The notes below the pieces were generated by a model. The model ran no database searches and was not told where the DNA came from. It worked only from the letters and a program-made list of their open reading frames with translations. From assembly GCA_903871605.1 (NCBI GenBank), contig CAIQHF010000039.1, positions 1-32,114 on the forward strand: 32,114 bases of DNA, given 5' to 3'. The DNA is from an uncultured Sphingomonadaceae bacterium. GTDB lineage: Bacteria; Pseudomonadota; Alphaproteobacteria; Sphingomonadales; Sphingomonadaceae. Of this stretch, positions 6,872 through 14,423 are shown piece by piece. Positions within the stretch are counted from its first letter, which is position 1, and the number at the start of each line of letters is the position of its first letter. The position numbers were made by a program, and so were the translations under genes.

Positions 6872-7735
6872 CTATTCGGCGACCCACCGCGCGAAGATCG
6901 CGGTGGGGAGCAGCAGCCCCCGCGCCTCCTCGCGCACCGCCATCTCGCCCGCCTCGATCCGGCCGCCGAGATGCGCGGTCGCCTGGGCGAGCAGCTCGGC
7001 GATCGCCAGCGCCGACATGCGCACCGCATAGACGGTGAGCACGAGGAATTTCGAATTTACGTCGAGCAGCCGCACGCAGTCGGCGACCAGCCCGGCAAGC
7101 CCCTCCTCGAGCCGCCACACCTCGCCGGTCGGCCCGCGTCCAAATTTGGGCGGATCGAGCATGATCCCCGCATAGTGCCGCTCGCGCCGCACCTCGCGCG
7201 CGGTGAATTTGGTCGCGTCGTCGATCATCCAGCGGATCGGCCGGTCGGACATACCCGCAAGCTGCGCATTGGCCTTGCCCTGCTCGACCGATTTCTTCGA
7301 CGCGTCGACATGCGTCACCTTCACCCCCCTGGCGGCGAGCGCGAGGCTGCCGACGCCGGTATAGCCGAACAGGTTCATCACCTCGTCGCCTTGCGTCACA
7401 CGCTCGCGCATCCACGCCCATTGCGGCGCCATGTCGGGGAAGAATTGCAGATGGCGAAAGGGCGTGTTGGCGGCGCAGAATTTGACGTCCTGCCAGGCCA
7501 GCGGCCATTCGGACGGCACCTTGCGATCGAGATGCCAGCGGCCGCCGCCCTCCTCGTCCGACGCGCCGACGAACTCGCCGTCATGCCGCCAGTCGGCGGC
7601 GGCGGGCGCCCACATCGCCTGCGGCTCGGGCCGGACGAAGCGGAAGCGGCCATAGCGCTCGAGCTTGCGGCCATGGCCCGAGTCGACGAGGCCGTAATCG
7701 GGCCAGGGTTCGGTGATCAGGGTGAGGAGATCCAC
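6872..7735 (-). CDS. Class I SAM-dependent methyltransferase, rRNA cytosine methyltransferase-like
   Basis: A 287-residue methyltransferase of the RlmI/RlmK-related group (COG1092-like). Seen: SAM-binding motif I in VMNLFGYTGVGSLALAARG (119-137), acidic motif II Asp144 in VTHVDASKKSV, Asp172/173 in WMIDDATKF, and the motif IV catalytic loop MLDPPKFGRGP (192-202), all typical of RNA methyltransferases. The N-terminal PUA domain of RlmI is absent. Residues 1-100 instead hold a short domain (LITEPWPDYGLVDSGHGRKLERYG) common to this bacterial subfamily. The target base is unknown. The start is taken as the GTG at 7735. It is separated from the upstream M16 peptidase gene by a palindromic repeat that ends 14 bases before this start. 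Confidence 0.85.
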   Translation of the reverse strand: MDLLTLITEPWPDYGLVDSGHGRKLERYGRFRFVRPEPQAMWAPAAADWRHDGEFVGASDEEGGGRWHLDRKVPSEWPLAWQDVKFCAANTPFRHLQFFPDMAPQWAWMRERVTQGDEVMNLFGYTGVGSLALAARGVKVTHVDASKKSVEQGKANAQLAGMSDRPIRWMIDDATKFTAREVRRERHYAGIMLDPPKFGRGPTGEVWRLEEGLAGLVADCVRLLDVNSKFLVLTVYAVRMSALAIAELLAQATAHLGGRIEAGEMAVREEARGLLLPTAIFARWVAE

Positions 7736-7749
7736 GAGCCGATCCCTAT

Positions 7750-7832
7750 CCGTTCGTCCCGAGCGACGTCGAGGGACCGGAAACAGGCGCTGCGTTTGAC
7801 GCGCATCCCTCGACGACGCTCGGGACGAACGG
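7750..7832. repeat. Intergenic palindromic repeat A2
   Basis: The best-preserved member of family A. Left arm CCGTTCGTCCCGAGCGACGT (7750-7769, continuing CGAGGGA) and right arm ending GACGCTCGGGACGAACGG (7815-7832) are inverted copies with a single mismatch over 27 bases, separated by about 29 variable bases. It fills the 114-base gap between the M16 peptidase stop and the methyltransferase start. Confidence 0.88.
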
Positions 7833-7849
7833 CCAAAGGAAAAGGGGCC

Positions 7850-9079
7850 TCACGCCACCCGCGCGAGCTTGCCGCCCACGCTCGCGGTCGCGATGCCGCC
7901 GCCGATCGCCTCCGCGCCCGCGCGCCGCGCCGTCGCAAGATCGACCGCCTCGATCTGCGCCACCGTCTCCACGAGCGGCACGATCCGCCCCTGCACCTGG
8001 ATCTGCCGCGCAAGGTGGTCGCACCGCGACTGCACCGATTCGAGCCCCATCCACAGCCCCGCGCGCGCCTGCGCCTTGGCGCGCGCCAGTTCGGCTTCGG
8101 ACAGATCCTCCGCGGTGCGCGCCATCACGTCGCGCGCGAGCGCGAAGGCGCGCGGCGCCTCGGCCTTGGCGGCGGCAAGATAGACGCCGAGCTGGCCGGT
8201 GTCCGCCGCCGCCTGGCTCCAGGCGTATATCGAATAGGCCAAGCCGCGCGTCTCGCGCACCTCCTGGAACAGCCGCGACGACATGCCGCCGCCGACCGCG
8301 CTCGCGAACAGGTTGAGCGCATGGATGTCGGCATGGCGCTGGTCGACGCCGGGATGCGCGAAGGCGATATGGACCTGATCGAAGCGGCGCGCGTCGGCGA
8401 CGACGCCGGGCGCGAAGCGCGCGGCCTCGTAGGTTGGCGCCTGGTCGGGCGCGAGGTCGCCGAAGCGCGCCTCCGCGAGCTGCAGCAACTGGTCCTCGTC
8501 GACCTTGCCGGCAGCCGCCAATATCAGCCCCCCGGGGCGATATTGCTCGTCGAGCCAGCGGCGCAGCGCCTCGACGTCGATCGCCGCGATCGTCTGCTCG
8601 TCGCCGAGCACCGGTCGGCCATAGGTCTGGCCGGGGTAGGAAGCGGCGGCGAGATGATCGAAGACGATGTCGTCGGGCGTGTCCTTCGCCTCGCCCAGTT
8701 CGGCGAGCACGACATGCTTTTCGCGTTCGAGTTCTTCGGCCGAGAAATGCGGCGAGCGCACCAGATCGGCGATCAGGTCGACGCCGAGCGCGAGATCGTC
8801 CGGCAGCAGGCGCGCGTGGAAGACGGTGGTGTCGCGCGAGGTCCAGGCGTTCATCTGGCCGCCGACATCCTCGGCGGCTTCCGCGATCGCGCGGGCGTCG
8901 CGCGCGCCCGCGCCCTTGAACACCATATGCTCGACCATGTGCGCGAGGCCGGTGAGGTGCGCGGGCTCGGAACGGCTGCCGACGTCGGCATAGAGCCCGA
9001 CCGCCAGCGTCTCGACACCCGGCATCGGATCGACCGCGACGGTGAGCCCGTTGGCGAGCCGGTGCAGCCGGGCGGTCAT
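7850..9079 (-). CDS. M16 family zinc metallopeptidase (processing-peptidase type)
   Basis: A 409-residue protease of the pitrilysin/mitochondrial processing peptidase family. Seen: the inverted zinc motif HMVEH (His47, Glu50, His51) in GLAHMVEHMVFKGAG, and the distal zinc ligand Glu127 in HVVLAELGE, exactly 76 residues after His51 as the family requires. The substrate loop GGQMNAWTSRDTTVFHARLL and the C-terminal homologous half with the RGLAYSIYAW segment are also present. There is no signal peptide, so it is probably cytoplasmic. Its role in bacteria is generally peptide turnover, and the target here is unknown. The ATG at 9079 overlaps the thrC stop by four bases (ATGA), so it is translated from the thrC message. 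Confidence 0.93.
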   Translation of the reverse strand: MTARLHRLANGLTVAVDPMPGVETLAVGLYADVGSRSEPAHLTGLAHMVEHMVFKGAGARDARAIAEAAEDVGGQMNAWTSRDTTVFHARLLPDDLALGVDLIADLVRSPHFSAEELEREKHVVLAELGEAKDTPDDIVFDHLAAASYPGQTYGRPVLGDEQTIAAIDVEALRRWLDEQYRPGGLILAAAGKVDEDQLLQLAEARFGDLAPDQAPTYEAARFAPGVVADARRFDQVHIAFAHPGVDQRHADIHALNLFASAVGGGMSSRLFQEVRETRGLAYSIYAWSQAAADTGQLGVYLAAAKAEAPRAFALARDVMARTAEDLSEAELARAKAQARAGLWMGLESVQSRCDHLARQIQVQGRIVPLVETVAQIEAVDLATARRAGAEAIGGGIATASVGGKLARVA

Positions 9080-10476
9080 GCCCGCGGCTTCGCGCGCGCG
9101 GCGACATAGCCGGTGATCGCCTCGAACGTGGCGGGCAGCGTCGCATAGCGCTCTTGCTTGTCCATCAGCCCGGCGATGCGATCGGGCAGCGGCGCGCGGA
9201 CGCCGATCGCGGCCTCGACCGCATCGCCGAACTTGGCGGGATGCGCCGTCGCCAGCGTAACGACGGGGACGTCGGCGGGCAGATCCGCCGCGCGCGCCGC
9301 GGCAAGGCCGATCGCGGTGTGCGGATCGATGATCTGGCCGGCGCGCGCGTGCGCCCAGCGCATCGCGCCCACCATCGCGTCATGATCGACGCGCGCGCTC
9401 GAGAAATCGGCGGCGGCGCGATCGCGCAATTGGGGTGGCAGCGTCATCCGGCGGTCGCTCTCGAAGCCGCGCATCTCGGCGGCGAGCCCGGTCGCGTCGC
9501 GGCCGTGAAGGTCGAACAGCAGCCGTTCGAAATTCGAGCTGACCTGGATGTCCATCGATGGCGTGTGCGTCGGCGTGACGGTGCCGGTCGAATAGTCGCC
9601 CGCCGACAGCGCGCGATGCAGGATGTCGTTGACGTTGGTCGCGACGATCAGCCGGGCGACGGGCAGTCCCATCCGCTTGGCGACATAGCCCGCGAACACG
9701 TCGCCGAAATTGCCCGTCGGCACCGCGAAGGCGATGTCGCGCGCGGGCGCGCCGAGCCGCACCGCGGCGTAGAAATAATAGACGATCTGCGCCGCCAGCC
9801 GCGCCCAGTTGATCGAGTTGACCGCCGAGAGCTGGAAGCGCTGCGAGAAATCGCGGTCGCCGAACATGCGCTTGACCAGCGCCTGCGCCTCGTCGAAGTC
9901 GCCCTCGATCGCGATGTTGTGGACGTTGGGGCTGAGCACCGTCGTCATCTGCCGGCGCTGCACCTCGGACACGCGGCCGAGCGGGTGGAGCATGAAGATG
10001 TCGATATGCGCGCGGTCCGCCACCGCCGCGATCGCCGCCGAGCCGGTGTCGCCCGAGGTCGCGCCGACGATGGTGAGATGCTGGTCGCCCTTGGACAGAA
10101 AGCGCTCGAACAGCAGCCCGAGCATCTGCAGCGCGACGTCCTTGAACGCCAGCGTCGGTCCGTGGAACAGCTCGAGCAGCCAATGCCGCTGGTCGAGCTG
10201 GACCAGCGGCGTCACCGCGTCGTGGCTGAAGCTGCCATAGGCCGCCTCGCACAGCGCGCGCAGATCGGCTTGCGCCAGCGCGTCGCCGACGAACGGGGTG
10301 AGGATGCGCGCCGCGGTCTCAGCATAGGAGAGGCCGGCGAGCGCCGCGATGTCGGCGGGGCTGAGTGTCGGCCACGCATCGGGCACGTACAGGCCGCCAT
10401 CGGACGCGAGCCCGGCAAGCGTGGCGGCCTCAAAGCCGAGCGCGGGCGCCTCGCCGCGGGTGCTGATGTAACGCAT
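9076..10476 (-). CDS. thrC: Threonine synthase
   Basis: PLP enzyme converting O-phosphohomoserine to threonine, the last step of the pathway. The 466-residue length fits the longer class typical of Proteobacteria. Seen: the N-terminus MRYISTRGEAPALGFEAATLAGLASDGGLYVP, the PLP lysine Lys112 in HGPTLAFKDVALQML, the phosphate-binding loop GATSGDTGSAAIAA, and the VPTGNFGDVFAGYVAKRMGLPVARLIVATN block. The ATG at 10476 is chosen because it begins the conserved N-terminus. No ribosome site precedes it, while a promoter sits so close that the transcript would begin at or next to the ATG. It is followed in overlap by the M16 peptidase gene. Confidence 0.96.
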   Translation of the reverse strand: MRYISTRGEAPALGFEAATLAGLASDGGLYVPDAWPTLSPADIAALAGLSYAETAARILTPFVGDALAQADLRALCEAAYGSFSHDAVTPLVQLDQRHWLLELFHGPTLAFKDVALQMLGLLFERFLSKGDQHLTIVGATSGDTGSAAIAAVADRAHIDIFMLHPLGRVSEVQRRQMTTVLSPNVHNIAIEGDFDEAQALVKRMFGDRDFSQRFQLSAVNSINWARLAAQIVYYFYAAVRLGAPARDIAFAVPTGNFGDVFAGYVAKRMGLPVARLIVATNVNDILHRALSAGDYSTGTVTPTHTPSMDIQVSSNFERLLFDLHGRDATGLAAEMRGFESDRRMTLPPQLRDRAAADFSSARVDHDAMVGAMRWAHARAGQIIDPHTAIGLAAARAADLPADVPVVTLATAHPAKFGDAVEAAIGVRAPLPDRIAGLMDKQERYATLPATFEAITGYVAARAKPRA

Positions 10477-10484
10477 GCGCGCGG

Positions 10485-10513
10485 GACTTAGCGAGGGCGG
10501 GGCCAAGCGGCAA
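10485..10513 (-). promoter_or_regulatory. Candidate promoter giving a leaderless thrC mRNA
   Basis: Minus strand: TTGCCG (10508-10513), 17-base spacer, TAAGTC (10485-10490). The expected transcription start, about 7 bases further, is at 10477-10479, that is zero to two bases before the thrC ATG (10474-10476). The bases between read CCGCGCGC, with no Shine-Dalgarno sequence, which agrees with leaderless initiation. Confidence 0.45.
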
Positions 10514-10536
10514 GGTTTGCGGCCATCACCCACGCA

Positions 10537-10634
10537 TTCCCCGGCGAAGGCCGGGGCCCAGGCCCCACCTCTCTGTCTCGGGCGCGGCACCCGCCACAAG
10601 CTACGGGCCTGGACCCCGGCCTTCGCCGGGGAAC
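10537..10634. repeat. Intergenic palindromic repeat B2
   Basis: Left arm TTCCCCGGCGAAGGCCGGGG (10537-10556, continuing CCCAGG) and right arm CCCCGGCCTTCGCCGGGGAA (10614-10633) are reverse complements over 20 bases. CCTGG/CCAGG pairs extend the match inward around an unrelated centre of about 45 bases. It begins 2 bases after the SURF1 stop and lies upstream of the thrC promoter, so it could act as the 3' end of the oxidase transcript. Confidence 0.88.
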
Positions 10635-10636
10635 CG

Positions 10637-11212
10637 CTAGGGCTTTTTCCGCCGCCACAGCGCGACGCCATAGATCCCCACCGCGAGCGCGGCGAAGATG
10701 AACCACTGGATCGCATAGGCGAAGTGATTGTTGGGGATGTCGTCGAGGCTCGGCGGTTCGCTCGGTTGCAGGCCGGGCGCGGGCGTCTCCGACACCAGCA
10801 TCACCTGCCCGTCGTGATCCGGCCCGATGATCCCGCCGACCTTGCCGCCCGTCCACGCCGGCGCGCTCGAAGCCTGCGACCAGCCCATGTCGACCGCGAA
10901 GCCCGGCCCCTCGGTGCCGGTGCGGCAGTCGGCGACGTGACGCCAGCCGGGCTGCGCGGCGCGATTGCGGCCCGCACTTGCCCGCCAGCCGACCGGCTGC
11001 AGGCAGAACGCTTCGGAGCGGCGGAACAGCAGCGTCTGGTCGGTCGGGTTTTGCGGGAAGGCGACCGGCGGCTTGCCCGCGGCGGCGCTATATTCGGCGA
11101 GAAGACCCTTCTTCCACGCCATGCGGTGGAGCTGCCAGACGCCCAGCCATATCATCGCCCCCGCCGCGGCCAGCACCAGCAGCGTCGGAAGCAGCGGAAG
11201 CCGCCCCCGCAT
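10637..11212 (-). CDS. SURF1 family cytochrome oxidase assembly protein
   Basis: Assembly factor that helps insert heme a into oxidase subunit I at the inner membrane (family knowledge). The 191-residue protein has the family layout. An N-terminal membrane segment (LLPTLLVLAAAGAMIWLGVWQLHRM) carries the LGxWQLxR motif, and a periplasmic loop includes VDMGWSQ. The C-terminal membrane segment (NNHFAYAIQWFIFAALAVGIYGVALWRRKK) carries the HxxYAxQWF motif. It is rather short for the family (usually 210-250), the loop being reduced. The ATG at 11212 shares one base with the DUF983 stop (TGATG). It is the last gene of the oxidase series, and a palindromic repeat begins two bases after its stop. Confidence 0.9.
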   Translation of the reverse strand: MRGRLPLLPTLLVLAAAGAMIWLGVWQLHRMAWKKGLLAEYSAAAGKPPVAFPQNPTDQTLLFRRSEAFCLQPVGWRASAGRNRAAQPGWRHVADCRTGTEGPGFAVDMGWSQASSAPAWTGGKVGGIIGPDHDGQVMLVSETPAPGLQPSEPPSLDDIPNNHFAYAIQWFIFAALAVGIYGVALWRRKKP

Positions 11213-11613
11213 CACCGCCGCGTCTCGTCGACCGCGCTGATCCGCCCCTCGCGGGCATGGTTGCGATATTCGGAGGCGAGCAGCATGGCCTTCGCCACGC
11301 GCAGCGACGCGATCACCAGCGCGATCGTGATCGGCGGCCACAGCAGGATGTGCAGCCAGAAGGGCGGATGCGCGGTCAGCTCGAGCGTGATCGCCGCGAT
11401 GCAGACCAGCGTGCCGATGATCAGCGTGAGGAACGCCGCCGGCCCGTCGCCGACGTTGAACGCGTCGAAGTCGAGCCCGCAGGCGGTGCAGCGCGGCGCG
11501 AACTTGATCATGCCGACATAGAGTGTCCTGGCGCCGCATCGCGGGCAGAGGCTGCGCAGGCCGACCTGGACGATGCTGGGTTCGGCTAAGGCCGGTTCGA
11601 GAGGGTCGACCAT
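11212..11613 (-). CDS. DUF983 family zinc-ribbon membrane protein
   Basis: A 133-residue membrane protein of a family commonly found inside alphaproteobacterial cytochrome oxidase clusters; molecular role not established. Seen: an N-terminal zinc ribbon formed by CPRC (23-26) and CTAC (42-45), the conserved DGPAAFLTLIIG segment, and two membrane helices (about 57-80 and 86-108). A short charged tail follows. Ribosome site AAGGGA lies 5 bases before the ATG at 11613, immediately next to the end of a repeat. It is translationally linked to SURF1 through TGATG. Its place between ctaE and SURF1 suggests a part in oxidase biogenesis (inference). Confidence 0.88.
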   Translation of the reverse strand: MVDPLEPALAEPSIVQVGLRSLCPRCGARTLYVGMIKFAPRCTACGLDFDAFNVGDGPAAFLTLIIGTLVCIAAITLELTAHPPFWLHILLWPPITIALVIASLRVAKAMLLASEYRNHAREGRISAVDETRR

Positions 11614-11625
11614 GCTAGTCCCTTG

Positions 11626-11721
11626 CGTCGTCCCGGCGGGACGCCGGGCCCCATGGATGCGGTGTGGCCCGAGGAGGCAGCGAACCGCTGTCTAGGGATC
11701 CCGGCGTGCGCCCGGACGACG
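11626..11721. repeat. Intergenic palindromic repeat D
   Basis: Ends in CGTCGTCCCGGC (11626-11637) and GCCCGGACGACG (11710-11721), which pair as inverted copies. Inside are GGGACGCCGGG and CTAGGGATCCCGGCGT. It resembles a common sphingomonad intergenic repeat of the CGTCGTCCC type. It lies between ctaE (stop 11731) and the DUF983 gene (start 11613), ending 12 bases before that start. Confidence 0.75.
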
Positions 11722-11730
11722 GAGACGGGT

Positions 11731-12549
11731 TTACGCCGCGTAGGTCGCGCCCCAGCCGCCCCAGACGTAGATCGACAGGAACAGGAACAGCCACACCACG
11801 TCGACGAAATGCCAGTACCAGGCCGCCGCCTCGAAGCCGAAATGCTGGCGCGGAGTGAAGTCGCCCTTGTAGGCGCGATATTGGCAGACCGCGAGGAAGA
11901 TGGTGCCGACGATCACATGGAAGCCGTGGAAGCCGGTCGCCATGAAGAAGGTCGCGCCGAAGATGTTGCCTTTGAACGCGAACGGCGCGTGGATATATTC
12001 ATAGGCCTGGATGCTGCTGAACAGCAGGCCGAGCGCGATCGTGCACCACAGGCCCTGCTTGAGCCCCTTGCGGTCGCCGTGGATCAGCGCGTGGTGCGCC
12101 CAGGTCACCGTCGTGCCCGAGCAGAGCAGGATCATCGTGTTGAGCAGCGGGAAGGCGAAGGGGTTGATCGGGGTCAGCCCCTTGGGCGGCCAGACTCCGC
12201 CGACGACGTCGACCGCCTTGGGAAAGAGCGAGGCATCGAAAAAGGCCCAGAACCAGCCGACGAAGAACATCACCTCCGAGGCGATGAAGAGGATCATCCC
12301 ATAGCGCAGGTGGAGCTGAACCACCGGCGTGTGATCGCCGGCATGCGCCTCCTTGATCACGTCCGCCCACCAGCTGCCCATGCAGAAGAGCAGCATCGCG
12401 AAGCCCAGCGGCCCGACCAGCTCGCCATAGGGCACGGCATGCAGATACATGATGAAGCCCGACGCGAGCACCAGCGCCGAAAAGGCGCAGAGCAGCGGCC
12501 AGGGGCTGGGCGGCAGGATGTGATAATCGTGGTTCTTGGCACCGGCCAT
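11731..12549 (-). CDS. ctaE: Cytochrome c oxidase subunit III
   Basis: Third core subunit of the aa3-type terminal oxidase, a seven-helix inner-membrane protein. Seen: the N-terminus AGAKNHDYHILPPSPWPLLCAFSAL, the helix II region with WWADVIKEAHAGDHTPVVQLHLRYGMILFIASEVMFFVGWFWAFFDASLFP, which holds the conserved SEVMFF and WAFFD elements, and the C-terminal YWHFVDVVWLFLFLSIYVWG. Length 272 is typical of short bacterial forms. Start choice: the ATG at 12549 has AGGG nine bases upstream. The ATG three codons earlier (12558) has AGGG directly against it, so 12549 is preferred. It lies downstream of ctaG with a 51-base gap. Confidence 0.96.
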   Translation of the reverse strand: MAGAKNHDYHILPPSPWPLLCAFSALVLASGFIMYLHAVPYGELVGPLGFAMLLFCMGSWWADVIKEAHAGDHTPVVQLHLRYGMILFIASEVMFFVGWFWAFFDASLFPKAVDVVGGVWPPKGLTPINPFAFPLLNTMILLCSGTTVTWAHHALIHGDRKGLKQGLWCTIALGLLFSSIQAYEYIHAPFAFKGNIFGATFFMATGFHGFHVIVGTIFLAVCQYRAYKGDFTPRQHFGFEAAAWYWHFVDVVWLFLFLSIYVWGGWGATYAA

Positions 12550-12600
12550 CGGATGCATCCCTGTCGTTTCGGCTCTGAAAGGCCCGTTGTCGCGGTAACC

Positions 12601-13149
12601 TTAGCCTTGGGTTGGCGCTTGGTCCACCGCGTAGAATGTGTAGCTCAGCGTGATTTCGCTGACCTGATCATTGTCGCGATCCTTGAGGAAGGCGGGATCG
12701 ACGTAGAAGACGACGGGCATGCGCTGCGTCTCGCCGGGTTGCAGCGTCTGCTGCGTGAAGCAGAAGCACTGGACCTTGACGAAATAGCGCGCGCTCTGAT
12801 CGGGCGAGATGTTGAAGGCGGCGGATCCGGTCACCGTCTTGTTCGACAGGTTGGTCGCGTCGAAGAAGGCGATCTGGCGCGCGCCGATCGCGACACGCTG
12901 CGTCTGCTGCTCGGGCGCGAAGCTCCACGGCAGGCGGGCGTTGGTGTTGGCGTCGAAGCGGACCGTGACGATCCGGCCGACCGATCCGGGCGCGGTCGCC
13001 CCCTCGTCGATCCGCGCGGTGCCGCCCCAGCCCGTCTGCTGGCAGAACATGCGGTAGAGCGGGACCGCGGCGAAGCCCATGCCGACCATCAGGCAGGCGA
13101 CGAGGCCCGCGATCAGGCCGGTGCGGAGATTGCGGGCAGCGGGGTTCAT
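12601..13149 (-). CDS. ctaG: Cytochrome c oxidase assembly protein CtaG (Cox11 family)
   Basis: Copper chaperone that delivers Cu to the CuB site of subunit I (family knowledge). The 182-residue protein has a short cytoplasmic N-terminus, one membrane anchor (GLIAGLVACLMVGMGFAAVPLYRMFC, 11-36) and a periplasmic immunoglobulin-like domain. Seen: Cys36 just after the membrane and the copper motif CFCF (128-131), both required in Cox11, plus the conserved PLYRMFCQQTGWGGT. The ribosome site AGGAAGGGAGG directly precedes the ATG at 13149. A palindromic repeat begins 11 bases before the start, so the repeat and this site make up the whole leader. It lies between the small membrane protein and ctaE. 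Confidence 0.96.
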   Translation of the reverse strand: MNPAARNLRTGLIAGLVACLMVGMGFAAVPLYRMFCQQTGWGGTARIDEGATAPGSVGRIVTVRFDANTNARLPWSFAPEQQTQRVAIGARQIAFFDATNLSNKTVTGSAAFNISPDQSARYFVKVQCFCFTQQTLQPGETQRMPVVFYVDPAFLKDRDNDQVSEITLSYTFYAVDQAPTQG

Positions 13150-13160
13150 CCTCCCTTCCT

Positions 13161-13243
13161 CGTTCGTCCCGAGCGAAGTCGAGGGACAGGCCGCAAGCGC
13201 AGCCCCCGATAACCGGCACCTCGACTTCGCTCGGCACGAACGG
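13161..13243. repeat. Intergenic palindromic repeat A3
   Basis: Left arm CGTTCGTCCCGAGCGAAGTC (13161-13180, continuing GAGGGAC) and right arm GACTTCGCTCGGCACGAACG (13223-13242) are inverted copies with one mismatch in the compared part. It sits inside the oxidase operon, between the small membrane-protein gene (stop 13262) and ctaG (start 13149). Confidence 0.85.
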
Positions 13244-13261
13244 GGTGGGGCGCGGCGCGCG

Positions 13262-13426
13262 TCACAGCATCTTGGCGATGCTGATCGCGTAGAACAGCGC
13301 GACCAGCGCGAACAGGATCAGCGCGGTCACGATCGAACGCGCGCGCTGGCGACGGCGGATCTCGTCCTGGTCGAACCGCGGGCGCTCGGGGGTCTCGCGG
13401 TCCGGCAGCGGATCGTGGCGCGGCAT
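13262..13426 (-). CDS. Small single-helix membrane protein of the oxidase cluster (CoxF-like)
   Basis: A 54-residue protein: a charged N-terminal half ([18 protein letters not shown], then DQDEIRRRQRARS) and one membrane helix (IVTALILFALVALFYAISI, 32-50). Small proteins of this form sit between ctaB and ctaG in many alphaproteobacteria and are sometimes called CoxF or a putative oxidase assembly protein. The assignment here rests on position and shape rather than on a motif. The ATG at 13426 shares one base with the ctaB stop (TGATG), so it is translated in step with CtaB. The positively charged stretch just before the helix predicts a cytoplasmic N-terminus. Confidence 0.85.
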   Translation of the reverse strand: MPRHDPLPDRETPERPRFDQDEIRRRQRARSIVTALILFALVALFYAISIAKML

Positions 13427-14340
13427 CAGGCGACCCACAGCCGGTCGACGACGAGCGCGCCGAACACCGCGAACAAATAGATGATCGAATAGGCGAACAA
13501 ATGGCGCTCGGCCTTCATCAGCGCCTGATCGGCGACGCGCGACACACCGACACGCGCGGCCAAGCCGAGGAAGACGAGACTCAGCAGCGTGGCGGCGATG
13601 CCGTAGATAGCGCCGGCGAGGCCCAGCGGCCAGGGCGCGATCGCGACCGCCGCCATCGGCAGCGCATAGAGCAGCGCCTGCAGCCGCGTCGCCTTGGCCC
13701 CCGCGACGACCGACATCATCGGCACGCCGGCGGCGCCGTAATCCGAATAGATGAACAGCGACAGCGACCAGACATGCGGCGGCGTCCACAGGAAGACGAG
13801 CAGGAACAGCATCACCGGAAGCAGATCGACATGACCGGTGACGGCGGTCCATCCGATCAGCGCGGGGAAGGCGCCGGCGGCACCGCCGATGACGATGTTC
13901 TGCGGCGTCCGGCGCTTGAGCCAGACGGTGTAGACCAGCACGTAGAACAGGATCGAGACGGCGAGGATCGCCGCGGCAAGCAGATTGAGCGCGAGCCCCA
14001 TCACGATCACCGAGAAGGCGGCCAGCGCGACGCCGAACTGCAGCGCGGCGGGGCGCTCCATCCGGCCAGCGGGCAGCGGCCGGTTGCGCGTCCGCTTCAT
14101 CTTGGCGTCGAGATCGGCTTCATACCATTGGTTGAGTGCGGCGGCGGCGCCGGCGCCCAGCGCGATGCACAGGATCGCGGTGAAGCCGAGCACGGGGTGG
14201 ATATGGCCGGGGGCGGCGAGCAGCCCGCACAGCCCAGTGAAGACGACCAGCGTCATCACGCGCGGCTTGGTCAGCGCCAAGAAGTCGCGCCATTCGGCCG
14301 GCATCCCCGTCAGCGGGGCCTCGATCGGCGCAGTCGCCAT
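13426..14340 (-). CDS. ctaB: Heme o synthase (protoheme IX farnesyltransferase)
   Basis: Adds a farnesyl group to heme b to make heme o, the precursor of heme a (family knowledge). It is an inner-membrane enzyme of the UbiA prenyltransferase family. Seen in 304 residues: the first prenyl-diphosphate motif [21 protein letters not shown] (70-90), the second active region around [40 protein letters not shown], and about eight to nine hydrophobic helices. Start choice: the ATG at 14340 follows GAAGGACGTG, a good ribosome site. An ATG four codons upstream (14352) is possible but has a weaker site. Also known as cyoE or ctaB. It lies 83 bases downstream of ctaD; the gap contains no obvious promoter. 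Confidence 0.95.
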   Translation of the reverse strand: MATAPIEAPLTGMPAEWRDFLALTKPRVMTLVVFTGLCGLLAAPGHIHPVLGFTAILCIALGAGAAAALNQWYEADLDAKMKRTRNRPLPAGRMERPAALQFGVALAAFSVIVMGLALNLLAAAILAVSILFYVLVYTVWLKRRTPQNIVIGGAAGAFPALIGWTAVTGHVDLLPVMLFLLVFLWTPPHVWSLSLFIYSDYGAAGVPMMSVVAGAKATRLQALLYALPMAAVAIAPWPLGLAGAIYGIAATLLSLVFLGLAARVGVSRVADQALMKAERHLFAYSIIYLFAVFGALVVDRLWVA

Positions 14341-14423
14341 CACGTCCTTCATCTCGAAATCACCAGCGCCCGGAACGAGTCTTACGTCCCGGGCGCAGGC
14401 CTTAGCAGATATCGCGCGGAAGA

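Noticed and set aside
6971-9109. A 712-codon open frame antisense to the methyltransferase and M16 peptidase genes
   Set aside because: Its product is Arg/Ala/Asp/His-rich and without any family motif. It is the usual reverse-frame shadow of high-GC genes, and it crosses a repeat.
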